From positions 1-64,000 of the forward strand of contig CAKTJX010000006.1 of assembly GCA_934569045.1 (NCBI GenBank): a stretch of DNA of 64,000 bases. Reading direction: 5' to 3'. Positions within the stretch are counted from its first letter, which is position 1. Every line of letters starts with the position of its first letter. The position numbers and the translations under genes are program-made. Below the pieces are notes generated by a model, which made no database searches, was not told the DNA's origin, and was given only the letters and a program-made list of their open reading frames with translations. Positions 49,218 to 57,196 of the stretch are shown piece after piece. The DNA comes from an uncultured Oscillospiraceae bacterium. Lineage in GTDB: Bacteria > Bacillota > Clostridia > Oscillospirales > Oscillospiraceae.

Positions 49218-49246
49218 TTGCATTCCGCCTGCGGGACTGCTATAAT
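49218..49246 (+). promoter_or_regulatory. traX-like gene promoter
   Basis: TTGCAT (49218-49223), 17 bp and a perfect TATAAT (49241-49246), 23 bases before the start codon. Confidence 0.7.
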
Positions 49247-49268
49247 GGGCGGGAAAGGCGGGGTGTGT

Positions 49269-49958
49269 ATGCGGCGATTTTTCTGTCAGGAGGACTTAAA
49301 GCTTCTGGCCTGTGTGACCATGCTGGTGGATCACAGCGCGATTTTGTTCCGGTGGAGCCTATGGTTCCGGGCGGTTGGGCGGCTGGCCTTTCCAATTTAC
49401 TGCTTTTTGTTGGCAGAGGGCGTGGCACATACCCGGAATGCCAGGCGGTATTTTTTCCGGCTGGGGGGCATGGCGCTGCTGTCGGAGAGCGTGTATGATT
49501 TCGTGCTCTACGGCGGCATGAATCCCTGGGCTCACCAAAATGTCCTGTGGACCCTGCTGCTGGGGGCGGTGCTGCTGTGGTGCATGGGAAAGACGGAAAA
49601 GCCGCTCTGGAAGCTGCCGCTTCTGCTGCTCTTCGCACTGGCCGCGGAGTTGCTGCACACCAGCTACGGCGGGGCGGGCATCCTGCTGATCGCCCTGTTC
49701 GGCCTGACCAGAGGGGCAGAGCGGGCAGGTCTTGCTCAAACGCTGGGCCTGGCGGTGATCAGCCTGGGGATGAACAGCGTATCCATTGATCTTTTCGGCC
49801 AGAGCATCCCCGTCCAGCTGTTCGCCGTGGCGGCCATGGTGCCCGTCTGCCTTTACAGCGGAGAAAAGCGGGGGCGGAGCCGGTGGGCTTCCTGGGGGTC
49901 CTACCTGTTTTACCCCGTCCATTTGCTGATTTTGGAAGGAATCCGGTTTTACCTATAA
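49269..49958 (+). CDS. TraX-like membrane protein
   Basis: The 229-aa protein has about seven transmembrane helices. It begins DLKLLACVTMLVDHSAILF and continues VGRLAFPIYCFLLAEGVAHTRN, typical of the TraX family named for F-pilin acetylation in conjugation. Chromosomal members in Firmicutes are common and their acceptors are unknown. The proposed start, ATG 49269, has a G-rich but imperfect ribosome site. It converges with ychF across a shared terminator. Confidence 0.85.
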   Translation: MRRFFCQEDLKLLACVTMLVDHSAILFRWSLWFRAVGRLAFPIYCFLLAEGVAHTRNARRYFFRLGGMALLSESVYDFVLYGGMNPWAHQNVLWTLLLGAVLLWCMGKTEKPLWKLPLLLLFALAAELLHTSYGGAGILLIALFGLTRGAERAGLAQTLGLAVISLGMNSVSIDLFGQSIPVQLFAVAAMVPVCLYSGEKRGRSRWASWGSYLFYPVHLLILEGIRFYL

Positions 49959-49992
49959 AAAATTGGGGGCTTTTGTGAGCCCCCGATTTTTT
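49957..49992. terminator. Bidirectional terminator
   Basis: AAAAAATTGGGGGC pairs with GCCCCCGATTTTTT. It overlaps both convergent stop codons. Confidence 0.9.
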
Positions 49993-51088
49993 ATACATTG
50001 AACAGGAAGTTGACGATATCGCCGTCCTTCATGATGTAGTCCTTGCCCTCGCTGCGGACCAGGCCCTTTGCCTTGGCGGCGGCCATGGTGCCGCAGGCCT
50101 TCATGTCGTCAAAGGCAATCACTTCGGCCCGGATGAAGCCACGCTCAAAATCGGTGTGGATTTTTCCGGCGGCCTGGGGGGCCTTGGTGCCCTTCTTGAT
50201 GGTCCAGGCCCGGCACTCGTCAGAGCCCGCGGTCAGGAAGGAGATCAGACCCAGCAGGGCGTAGCTGCTGCGAATCAGCCGGTCCAGACCGGATTCCTTC
50301 ACACCCAGCTCCTCCATGAACATGGCCTTCTCATCGGGATCGTCCAGCTCGGCAATGTCCGCCTCCAGCTTGGCGCAGATGGGGATGATCTGGCTGCCCT
50401 CTTCCTCCGCCAGCTTCTTGACGGCCATGTAGTGGCGGCTGCTCTCCGGGTCGTTGACCTCGCCCTCTGCCAGGTTGGCCACGTAGATGGTCTTTTTCAG
50501 CGTCAGCAGGTCAGAGGTGGCGATCAGCGCCCGGTCTTCCTCGCTGCACTCGAAGGTCCGGGCCAGCTTGCCCTGGTTCAGGTGGGCCAGCAGCTCGGTG
50601 AAGAGCTCAGCCTCTTTCAGGAACCGCTTGTCGCCGCCCTTGGCCGCCTTCTGGCACTTGTCAATCCGGCGCTCCACCATCTCAATATCCGCCATGACCA
50701 GCTCCAGATTGATGATGTCGATATCCCGCAGGGGGTCCGTGGAGCCCTCTACATGGGTCACGTTGGCATCTTCAAAGCACCGCACCACATGGACAATGGC
50801 ATCGGTGGTGCGGATGTTGGACAGAAACTTGTTGCCCAGCCCCTCGCCCTTGGACGCACCCTTCACCAGGCCCGCGATATCCACAAACTCGATCACCGCG
50901 GGGGTAACCTTCTTCGGCTGATGCAGCTCCGCCAGCCAGGTCAGCCGCTCGTCCGGCACAGACACCACGCCCACATTGGGGTCAATGGTGCAGAACGCAT
51001 AGTTATCCGCCGGCACACCGGCATTGGTAATGGCGTTAAACAGCGTGGATTTGCCTACATTGGGCAGTCCCACAATACCTAATTTCAT
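49991..51088 (-). CDS. ychF: Redox-regulated ATPase/GTPase YchF
   Basis: The 365-aa protein has an OBG-type G domain with P-loop GLPNVGKST, switch motif DIAGLVKGASKGEGLGN, the helical insert and a C-terminal TGS domain ending VRSEGKDYIMKDGDIVNFLFNV. This universal protein binds ATP and associates with ribosomes. ATG 51088 follows AAAGGAG; a longer in-frame extension to 51193 would run into the integrase region and is not used. The mobile element begins within about 60-100 bases upstream, so the original promoter has probably been displaced. Confidence 0.96.
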   Translation of the reverse strand: MKLGIVGLPNVGKSTLFNAITNAGVPADNYAFCTIDPNVGVVSVPDERLTWLAELHQPKKVTPAVIEFVDIAGLVKGASKGEGLGNKFLSNIRTTDAIVHVVRCFEDANVTHVEGSTDPLRDIDIINLELVMADIEMVERRIDKCQKAAKGGDKRFLKEAELFTELLAHLNQGKLARTFECSEEDRALIATSDLLTLKKTIYVANLAEGEVNDPESSRHYMAVKKLAEEEGSQIIPICAKLEADIAELDDPDEKAMFMEELGVKESGLDRLIRSSYALLGLISFLTAGSDECRAWTIKKGTKAPQAAGKIHTDFERGFIRAEVIAFDDMKACGTMAAAKAKGLVRSEGKDYIMKDGDIVNFLFNV

Positions 51089-51143
51089 ATTTTCAAAATC
51101 TCCTTTATTCTCTAGATTGTTTTTGACATAAGGGATGGTTTCC

Positions 51144-51182
51144 GCACCAATTCCGCACCAATTTTTCCCCAGCGCACCAATT
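51144..51182. repeat. Three GCACCAATT repeats at the integrase end (att/arm-site candidate)
   Basis: GCACCAATT starts at 51144, 51155 and 51174, between ychF and the integrase stop. Related GCACCAATT and GCACCATT lie on the other side of the integrase gene at 52473 and 52493. The cluster may be integrase arm-binding sites or part of the attachment site. Confidence 0.5.
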
Positions 51183-52370
51183 TTAACCGGCACAGGCGGC
51201 AGCCTGCTCGAATTGTTTCACGGCGGAGACAAGGGAAATGTCTGTAACGTGTACATAGCGATCCATGGTGGTTTTGATGCTTGCGTGACCGAGCAGCCTT
51301 TGCAGGACTTTGGGCATAACGCCCCGCTCGATGGCACGGGTGGCATAGGTGTGCCGCAGGGCGTGCATACAAAATCGCCGGATGCCGGCCTCATCGCAAA
51401 GCTTATACAGGTGCGTATCGTAGGAGCTGTTTTTGGCTGGTTCGCCGGTACGGTAGTTGATAAAAACCAAGTCCCGCATACACAGGTATTTGGTCTGACC
51501 CGTTCGACGATCCACATATTCCAGAACCTGCGACAGCAGCTCGGATTCTTTGCGGGTATGCCGTTCATCGTAGCACGATTTTAAGATGTTGTACGCCTGA
51601 TTCGTCAGAGGGATGGTTCGGTAGCTGCTGGCAGTCTTTGGAGGGCCAGCCCGCCAAACGCCTTCCCCGTGGCGATATTCCAGAGTCTTGCTGACGGTAA
51701 GTGTCCGCTTTTTCCAGTCGATGGCATCCCAGGTGAGGCCAATCATTTCCGAGGTTCGCAAACCGGTTTCCAACAGAAGCGCATATTGCCTGTAGTTGTG
51801 GGAGCGTTTTGCTGCCTCCAGAAATTTTTCCTGTTCTTCCACAGTCAGAAATTTAATATCATCCACAGCCCGAACGGGTTTCGTATAGCGAACACCGTTC
51901 ATGGGATGCTTGATAAGCATATCATTCATAACTGCGGCCCGGAACATGGTCCCCATAGTGATGTATGCCTGACGAATGGTGGAACCTGCGTAGGTCGTTT
52001 CCATTCGGTTCAGGACGATTTTGCAATGCATGGGTTTGACATCACATAGACGCATAGTCCCGATGACAGGCTGAATATTGATTCGATACCGTTCCCGGTA
52101 GTTCCGTTTTGTGTTTGGGGCCAAGTCTGCAATCAGATTGTCGATCCAGAACGAAAACCAGGAATCTACTGTCATATCGGAGGAAGCGGTAATCAGGCCA
52201 TGCTTATCCTCGTATTGTATATCAGCCAGCCAGTTACGGGCATCCGGGAGCGTATCAAAATGCTTTTCCCTGCGGGAACCGTTTTTGGAAGTAAATCTGG
52301 CGGTGTACTTTCCGTCCTTTCTTTGGCAGATACCTTTGCCGCATTCTCTGCCTTTTAGGTTTTTGCCCAT
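51183..52370 (-). CDS. int: Tyrosine recombinase (Tn916-type integrase)
   Basis: The 395-aa protein has an N-terminal AP2-like arm-binding region (GKYTARFTSKNGSRREKHFDT), a SAM-like core-binding domain, and the catalytic domain. The latter shows Arg in LETGLRTSEMIGL, the H-x-x-R box HALRHTYAT, LLGHAS and the nucleophile Tyr in TTMDRYVHV. All catalytic residues are present. It ends next to ychF, marking the element's left end. AAAGGAG precedes the ATG. Confidence 0.95.
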   Translation of the reverse strand: MGKNLKGRECGKGICQRKDGKYTARFTSKNGSRREKHFDTLPDARNWLADIQYEDKHGLITASSDMTVDSWFSFWIDNLIADLAPNTKRNYRERYRINIQPVIGTMRLCDVKPMHCKIVLNRMETTYAGSTIRQAYITMGTMFRAAVMNDMLIKHPMNGVRYTKPVRAVDDIKFLTVEEQEKFLEAAKRSHNYRQYALLLETGLRTSEMIGLTWDAIDWKKRTLTVSKTLEYRHGEGVWRAGPPKTASSYRTIPLTNQAYNILKSCYDERHTRKESELLSQVLEYVDRRTGQTKYLCMRDLVFINYRTGEPAKNSSYDTHLYKLCDEAGIRRFCMHALRHTYATRAIERGVMPKVLQRLLGHASIKTTMDRYVHVTDISLVSAVKQFEQAAACAG

Positions 52371-52414
52371 TCGTGAACTCCTTTCCTGAGTACAGGAAAC
52401 GTAGTTTCACCACG

Positions 52415-52450
52415 ACGCTTTAATATACCATAAAAGCGTGAGTTTTTCAA
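52415..52450 (-). promoter_or_regulatory. int promoter with overlapping palindrome
   Basis: On the minus strand TTGAAA (52450-52445), 17 bp and TATATT (52427-52422). A 7-bp inverted repeat ACGCTTT/AAAGCGT (52415-52421, 52433-52439) straddles the -10 box and may bind a repressor of excision. Confidence 0.6.
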
Positions 52451-52466
52451 TATCTTTTGGGCTTTT

Positions 52467-52500
52467 TGGTGCGCACCAATTTGACATTCCTGGCACCATT
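52467..52500. repeat. TTGGTGCGCACCAA palindrome and GCACCATT (integrase site candidates)
   Basis: The 14-bp perfect palindrome at 52467-52480 contains the GCACCAA word repeated at 51144-51182. A variant, GCACCATT, follows at 52493. Their position between int and xis suits arm-type sites. Confidence 0.45.
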
Positions 52501-52521
52501 TTATGGAGAAATCGTGAGGTT

Positions 52522-52737
52522 TCAAATGGCAGCCCTTCTTTCAATGTATTCTTCAAAGGCTTTCCGCTTTACCAGCTTTTTCGTACCCACAAACAGCACG
52601 AAGGGGCAGTTGGGGCGCTTCAGCATTTCATCGATTTTGTTGATTCCAATGTTGCTGTATTCCGCTGCTTCCCGGATAGAGAGCAGCATTTTTCGGTCAA
52701 TCGGCAGGAGCATTGCCTGCTGTTCTTGATTTGTCAT
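52522..52737 (-). CDS. xis: Excisionase
   Basis: The 71-aa protein has a winged-HTH of the Tn916 Xis type (LSIREAAEYSNIGINKIDEML, then VLFVGTKKLVKRKAFEEYI). It directs the integrase toward excision. The ATG at 52737 is used; a TTG two codons upstream is also possible. It lies 150 bases before int in the same direction. Confidence 0.9.
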   Translation of the reverse strand: MTNQEQQAMLLPIDRKMLLSIREAAEYSNIGINKIDEMLKRPNCPFVLFVGTKKLVKRKAFEEYIERRAAI

Positions 52738-52780
52738 AGGCAAAAATAATATCCTTTCTTTTTACTTTATAAATGGTGTT

Positions 52781-54055
52781 TTATCTTTCTTGTTGCGTTG
52801 CTTTCTGGGAGCGGCCCATATCCCTGTTTTTCCCAAAGAATCGCCCCAAATCGTACCGGTCAATGATGGCGTTATAGACCCGAAGCTTGTCCCGGAGATC
52901 GTTGTTTTCCTTTTCGACCTTATGGAGCTTCATCTGGAAGCGGGGTGAGCGGTAGTAGGCCAGATCTTCCCGCAGGGAGGCGATTTCCGCTTTCAGCTCG
53001 TTAATCAGGGCCTTTGCGGCATCCAGTGCCCTTTGGAGCACTCCCTCCCGTTTCTCCTGGGCAATGTACTTCTTCGCTGTGGTTTTCAGCGCCTCATACT
53101 CCTTCCGTTCCAGGATCACCTTTGTAGTAGACAAGGGCATCGGCTTGGCTTCGATCTCGTCCACCTTCTGGATGGCCACCTGCTGCTTCTGGTAGCGCTC
53201 GATTTTCTTTCCGAGAGCTGCGGCCTCCTGGGCTTTGGCTGCCGTCTGCTCTGTCAGCCCTTCCAGGCGCTGCTGCTCCCGTTCCACCTTGAACTGGGTC
53301 ACGGTCAGATGCTCCTCGGAACTGCCATGCTCACCACGCTCCAGGTCTGTATAGCCAGCCGCCCGCATGGCGTTGTAAAAATCATCCTGTAGGACGGAGT
53401 AGGATTTCCGCAAAACCGGCTTGCCGGACTTTGTGAGGAGGGGCTGCCCGTCCTCGCCAATTGCCGGTTGGGAAGCCCATTTTTTGCTCATACTCACCTG
53501 ATGGATCCGCTCCTTCACTGTTCCCACCAGGGCCGGGTCTTTGCAGCGTTTCGTCCAGCGGACTTCCTTTTCCACCACCGGGATGTAGACCACATGAAGG
53601 TGGTAATGGTACACATCTTCCCCCAGCTTTTCGGACATGGCCCGGTTCCGTTCATCGGCGTGCATCACCGCCGAGAGAATGTACTGCTCGCCACCCACGA
53701 TGTTCACAGCGGCTTGGTAAGCGTCCTTATAGAACTGCTTGGCAAATTCATAGCCGCCGTGGTTGTAGAAATAGGCGGAGTTCACATCGAAGACCAGTTC
53801 TCCAAACTTCTCCGCATCCGCTTTCAGGCCACGGGTAGAGATGGTGCCGGAGGCGACCATTTCATCGAACATTGCGGTGTAGTCACCTGATGGAGATTTG
53901 AAATGGACATTCATCGGCGTTCGCTCTGGGACAATATCTTGATTTACATAACTTTCTTTCTGCCGCTCATTGTGGGCCTGTGCGTTGCCAACCTTGGCGG
54001 CTGTCATCTTTGCATTTCTTGCGCTGGTACGGTCAATACCGTCGCCTCTTGCCAT
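52781..54055 (-). CDS. mobV: MobV-like relaxase (Mob/Pre family)
   Basis: The 424-aa protein has an N-terminal start RTSARNAKMTAAKVGNAQAHNE typical of Mob/Pre proteins. Metal-binding His motifs HADERN and YHYHLHVVYIPV (HxH) follow. The second half is a long coiled coil (EQQRLEGLTEQTAAKAQEAA and onward). It should nick oriT and lead the strand during mobilisation by a helper conjugation system. ATG 54055 lies ten bases after AGGAGG. The hairpin pair 50-120 bases upstream is the oriT candidate. Confidence 0.9.
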   Translation of the reverse strand: MARGDGIDRTSARNAKMTAAKVGNAQAHNERQKESYVNQDIVPERTPMNVHFKSPSGDYTAMFDEMVASGTISTRGLKADAEKFGELVFDVNSAYFYNHGGYEFAKQFYKDAYQAAVNIVGGEQYILSAVMHADERNRAMSEKLGEDVYHYHLHVVYIPVVEKEVRWTKRCKDPALVGTVKERIHQVSMSKKWASQPAIGEDGQPLLTKSGKPVLRKSYSVLQDDFYNAMRAAGYTDLERGEHGSSEEHLTVTQFKVEREQQRLEGLTEQTAAKAQEAAALGKKIERYQKQQVAIQKVDEIEAKPMPLSTTKVILERKEYEALKTTAKKYIAQEKREGVLQRALDAAKALINELKAEIASLREDLAYYRSPRFQMKLHKVEKENNDLRDKLRVYNAIIDRYDLGRFFGKNRDMGRSQKATQQER

Positions 54056-54104
54056 AGGCAAATTACCTCCTATTTTAGATTTTTGAAAAACGCAGGCTGC
54101 GGGG

Positions 54105-54172
54105 GAGCACTTCTTCGGAAGTGTAATAACCCACTATGATACTTTCATCCTGCGGCTGCAAAGTATCGTGGG
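54105..54172 (-). other. Candidate origin of transfer (oriT)
   Basis: Two adjacent hairpins lie directly upstream of the relaxase gene. CACTTC-TTCG-GAAGTG occupies 54108-54123. CCCAC..GATACTTT pairs with AAAGTATC-GTGGG (54130-54172) with a three-base bulge. On the minus strand the first is followed by GCTCCCCC. A hairpin next to a relaxase gene with such a C-rich flank is a usual oriT layout, but the nic site is not identified. Confidence 0.45.
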
Positions 54173-54410
54173 CTCTCCGAGGGGGAAACGGGGAATGCGG
54201 CTCCTGCGGGAGCCTTGGCCGTTGCCGACGATGTACCACATCATCATCAGCGGCATGGACACCAGCGTTTCCGTACTCCCGTACTGCACCGCTGCCGTCC
54301 ACAGCCTGGAAGATATTTCCTTCCAGGCTGACCGGCCCCAATCTGCGGATTGAGCGCCGGGGACGAGGGTTGCGGGAGAATCAAAGTAACGCCGCAGCAA
54401 TCAGGTTCCA

Positions 54411-54581
54411 TTATCCTTGCCGCCTCTTTGACAGATAGCGTGTGCATCGAATCACGGTGGCTCGGAAGCTCTGCTTGCAGCGCTTTTCACATTTTCTACA
54501 CAGCTCGTTGTATTTCTTCCTGCTGTGTTCATCCAGAAAGAATGCCCATTCCATCTTGAGATATTTTGGCATTCTGGGCAT
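54411..54581 (-). CDS. 56-aa Cys-rich basic protein of the mobile element
   Basis: A short gene has a strong AGGAGGG seven bases before the ATG at 54581. The protein is basic, with WAFFLDEHSRKKYNELCRKC, then EKRCKQSFRATVIRC. The spaced Cys residues suggest a small zinc ribbon. Similar peptides occur in clostridial integrative elements as I recall them. It probably binds nucleic acid; no function is established. Confidence 0.65.
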   Translation of the reverse strand: MPRMPKYLKMEWAFFLDEHSRKKYNELCRKCEKRCKQSFRATVIRCTRYLSKRRQG

Positions 54582-54844
54582 TGCCAAACCCTCCTTTCTC
54601 TTGTTTATTTGTGTTGTCGCAGAGAAACGCCCAAAGCCACTCCGAACTGTACCATTTCGGGGCGATTTTGGGCGTTTTCATTCGATATAAGCGGATTTCA
54701 ACAGGCGGGGGTATCCTTTATTATCCGCCGTTAAAGCCTGCTGTTTGTTGTTTCTGGGGAATAAATTTAAGCATTTATAATACGGATTTCTATTCCCTTA
54801 ATTTCATATTGCGGAGAATACGGTTTTCCTGCGTACATACGTAC
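54582..54844. other. Intergenic region with a terminator-like hairpin
   Basis: AAACGCCCAAA (54625-54635) pairs with TTTGGGCGTTT (54667-54677) around a 31-base loop. On either strand it could end transcription, though T tracts are weak. The region between the relaxase gene and 54411 also shows no convincing gene apart from a doubtful 61-codon frame on the plus strand. Confidence 0.4.
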
Positions 54845-54877
54845 TTAGTCATCTTGGTATCCCGGTACGTATGTACG
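54832..54877. repeat. Perfect 13-bp inverted repeat over the helicase stop codon
   Basis: CGTACATACGTAC (54832-54844) and GTACGTATGTACG (54865-54877) enclose the stop codon of the helicase gene in a 20-base loop. It could form an mRNA 3' hairpin or be a protein-binding site; GTAC/CGTAC units repeat within each arm. Confidence 0.6.
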
Positions 54878-56191
54878 TGGCGATTCCCCGTAAAAGCTGC
54901 TTATAGCCGTATTGGCTACCGCTTCGATTCCCATAAATCCCCACACTCGCCGTCCGGCGGAATTGGTGACGTTGTTGCAATGCTCCAGATTGTAGCTGGC
55001 GGCACTGGCAACAACCGCATCGCTAAAGCTGCGGGCTTTCAGCGGTGTTAAAGAGTTCTCGTCACACCACATCCGGTAGATGGCATATAGCTCTTTGGAG
55101 CTAATGGAAGAATCCGCTTTGAGGCGAATATAACCATCGGATTCCATAAAGGAATAGACGTTGTTATAATCCCTTCTGGCAGATTCCCGGTTCTCCAGAA
55201 TGCGGAAGCTCTCCGTAAACTTGAAGTTGTTGGTAACCAGCCGCTGTAAGCCTGCAAATGCCCAGAGGAAAATCCCCTCTGCCTCAGCTCTCAGCTTTTC
55301 TCCCAGATTTGGGTCATCGATTCTCCCGGGATTTTTCCGCTTTGCCGTCAGCACAAGCTGTCTGCGGTAAAAGCCATCGCTTCGATCATAGAGTGCCTGC
55401 AAGTCTCCATTGCTGAATGCCAGCAGGCGGGCAAACATCCACCCCTGGTAGCTCTGGGTTCCCTTCCGCTCCAAGTCCATTTTCCCCTGTGCCGTGACGA
55501 TGGACTTGATATAGTTGGTCTGTTTCAGTGCCTCTATCTTCATATCATCGTCCACACACAGGAGAATGTGCTCCAAATCGGCACGGGCAAAGCGGTTTTC
55601 GGATATTTTCCCGATACTGCCGTCCTTCATATTGGTTCCGAAAATGCTTTCAAGCACTGTCCCAATTTGCGTTTTTCCCTCGCCTCCATTGCCCTTAATG
55701 ACCATCATGCGCTGCCCCTTATTGCTGGGAATCAGGCAGTAGCCAATAAATTCCTGGAGTGTGGGTATGTCCTCCGGGTACAGCAGATCATCCAGAAATT
55801 GAAGCCAGCGAGAAGGTTCTGGGACATCTGTGCAATACGCAATCGGGAGCCGACTGCGTACAATTTGTGTCTTGCCCTCTGCAAATCGCCCATCCAGGAA
55901 CAGAGTTCCATTTGCCAGGTGAATCCGGTCTGTTTCCGGCGGAAAATCATTTACCTGGGCTTCCAGCTTCATGACTTCCAGAATGTTGTTGATTTTTCGG
56001 GGAATGTTATTCACCGCACAGCATTTCAGCTGTTCATAGATTTCTCCCCGAAGCGATAAATCATCGGTCAATCGCCCATCCGGGGTGAAAAAGGCTCTGT
56101 TGGCATAGATGATTTTGTGCTCCCGCAAAAACTCCTCGCAGAACAGCGCCTCGTTGATGCTGGTTCCGTCAAACCACACAGGGTGAGTCAA
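54845..56191 (-). CDS. D5/P4-type SF3 replicative helicase
   Basis: The 448-aa protein has a D5_N-like N-terminal half and an SF3 helicase domain with Walker A GNGGEGKTQIG, acidic Walker B VDDDMKI and the C-motif region (LLAFSNGD). Family members unwind the origin of phages, plasmids and some IMEs. The gene follows the CHC2 primase gene by one base. In many elements the two are one protein; here primase and helicase are separate genes. It would support autonomous replication of the excised element. Confidence 0.9.
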   Translation of the reverse strand: MTHPVWFDGTSINEALFCEEFLREHKIIYANRAFFTPDGRLTDDLSLRGEIYEQLKCCAVNNIPRKINNILEVMKLEAQVNDFPPETDRIHLANGTLFLDGRFAEGKTQIVRSRLPIAYCTDVPEPSRWLQFLDDLLYPEDIPTLQEFIGYCLIPSNKGQRMMVIKGNGGEGKTQIGTVLESIFGTNMKDGSIGKISENRFARADLEHILLCVDDDMKIEALKQTNYIKSIVTAQGKMDLERKGTQSYQGWMFARLLAFSNGDLQALYDRSDGFYRRQLVLTAKRKNPGRIDDPNLGEKLRAEAEGIFLWAFAGLQRLVTNNFKFTESFRILENRESARRDYNNVYSFMESDGYIRLKADSSISSKELYAIYRMWCDENSLTPLKARSFSDAVVASAASYNLEHCNNVTNSAGRRVWGFMGIEAVANTAISSFYGESPRTYVPGYQDD

Positions 56192-56192
56192 G

Positions 56193-56795
56193 TCAGGCGA
56201 TTTTATCTTCTTGGTAATAGCCGTTTTCCTCCTTTTCTCGCTTTTCTACATAATCCCGCAGCTCGTAGATTGTGCCGTTTTGGAATGCCCGCAAAACCCG
56301 GTCCCGCTGCACCGCATCCCCGGTAACCAGAGTATCCAGAAAAAAATCAATCATGGATTCCATTCGGATACTCTCCGCAAAACGTTCATCCAGATCACTG
56401 CCAAGGGTGACGGGTGCATATCGCAGTCTCCAGATTTGCAGCAGATGGAGATAGTCGCTCAGGACACGGATGCAGAGCCGTTCCAAGCCGGAAGCGGTAT
56501 TTGTTGGGGCAGGATGCACACACAGCCCCTGTGTTGTCCCTATTCCAAAATCGTTTGTCAGCTTCTCGGCAGCGTCCTGCAAGGACAGATTGAAAAGTCC
56601 GGCAGTGAAATCAATCACATCTCCATGAGCTCCGCAGCCAAAGCAGAAGAAATAGTCTTCATTCAGCTTTAGGCTGGGGTGCCTGTCCTCGTGAAATGGG
56701 CAGCAGGCCATGCCGTTGGGCAAAATCTGCAGTCCATAGCATTCCGCAGCCTTCCGCAAGGGAACGGCTACCTTTGCTGCTTCAAATACGTTCAT
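56193..56795 (-). CDS. CHC2 zinc-finger primase-like protein
   Basis: The 200-aa protein has the DnaG-type zinc-binding domain CCPFHEDRHPSLKLNEDYFFC with the closing CFGCGAHGDVIDF, then a helical region and an acidic C-terminus. There is no TOPRIM catalytic domain, so the protein may load the helicase or recognise the template. AAGGAGG precedes the ATG. It is the first gene of the replication pair. Confidence 0.88.
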   Translation of the reverse strand: MNVFEAAKVAVPLRKAAECYGLQILPNGMACCPFHEDRHPSLKLNEDYFFCFGCGAHGDVIDFTAGLFNLSLQDAAEKLTNDFGIGTTQGLCVHPAPTNTASGLERLCIRVLSDYLHLLQIWRLRYAPVTLGSDLDERFAESIRMESMIDFFLDTLVTGDAVQRDRVLRAFQNGTIYELRDYVEKREKEENGYYQEDKIA

Positions 56796-57129
56796 ATCTT
56801 ACCTCCTTAAAAAATTGTTGTTGTCGCCGCCCTATTCCAATGCCGTTCCTGCCCCGGAGTTTCACCCGGGCGTTGCCTCGCTCCTATCATCGCAAAGTCA
56901 TATCTCATTTTCTGGCGGGTATTCATCTGTCAAGGTTCACCAGGGAAGTACAAATTCACAGGATTTGTACATGAGGCCTCAATTTGTCCCTTCACTTATT
57001 TAGCCTCGAAACGGGATTTTTCTTAACCTCTGCATTCACGCAGAAAATGTTGAAGTTGAAAAAATTAGAAATTTCAAGGTTTTCTATCCGAATTACATAA
57101 GAATTGCCAAAGAAAATTTTCCTGGCATA
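56796..57129. promoter_or_regulatory. Divergent intergenic region with operator-like palindrome
   Basis: GTACAAAT-TCACAGG-ATTTGTAC (56948-56970) is an 8-bp perfect inverted repeat in the gap between the divergent primase and ATPase genes. A TTGACA on the minus strand (near 56930-56935) could serve the primase. No gene is supported here. Confidence 0.45.
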
Positions 57130-57158
57130 TTGAGAAAATAACGATGATTTGCTATAAT
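57130..57158 (+). promoter_or_regulatory. ATPase gene promoter
   Basis: TTGAGA (57130-57135), 17 bp and a perfect TATAAT (57153-57158), 38 bases before the start codon. Confidence 0.75.
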
Positions 57159-57196
57159 CAAAAAGAAAATCAATTTATGATATGAGTGAGTGAACT

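Noticed and set aside
49991..51193. Extended ychF start at 51193
   Set aside because: The extra 35 codons run through the GCACCAATT repeats and integrase end; ATG 51088 has the ribosome site and the family N-terminus.
54168..54353. 61-codon plus-strand frame next to the oriT candidate
   Set aside because: It begins inside a hairpin, has no convincing ribosome site and overlaps transfer-origin structure.
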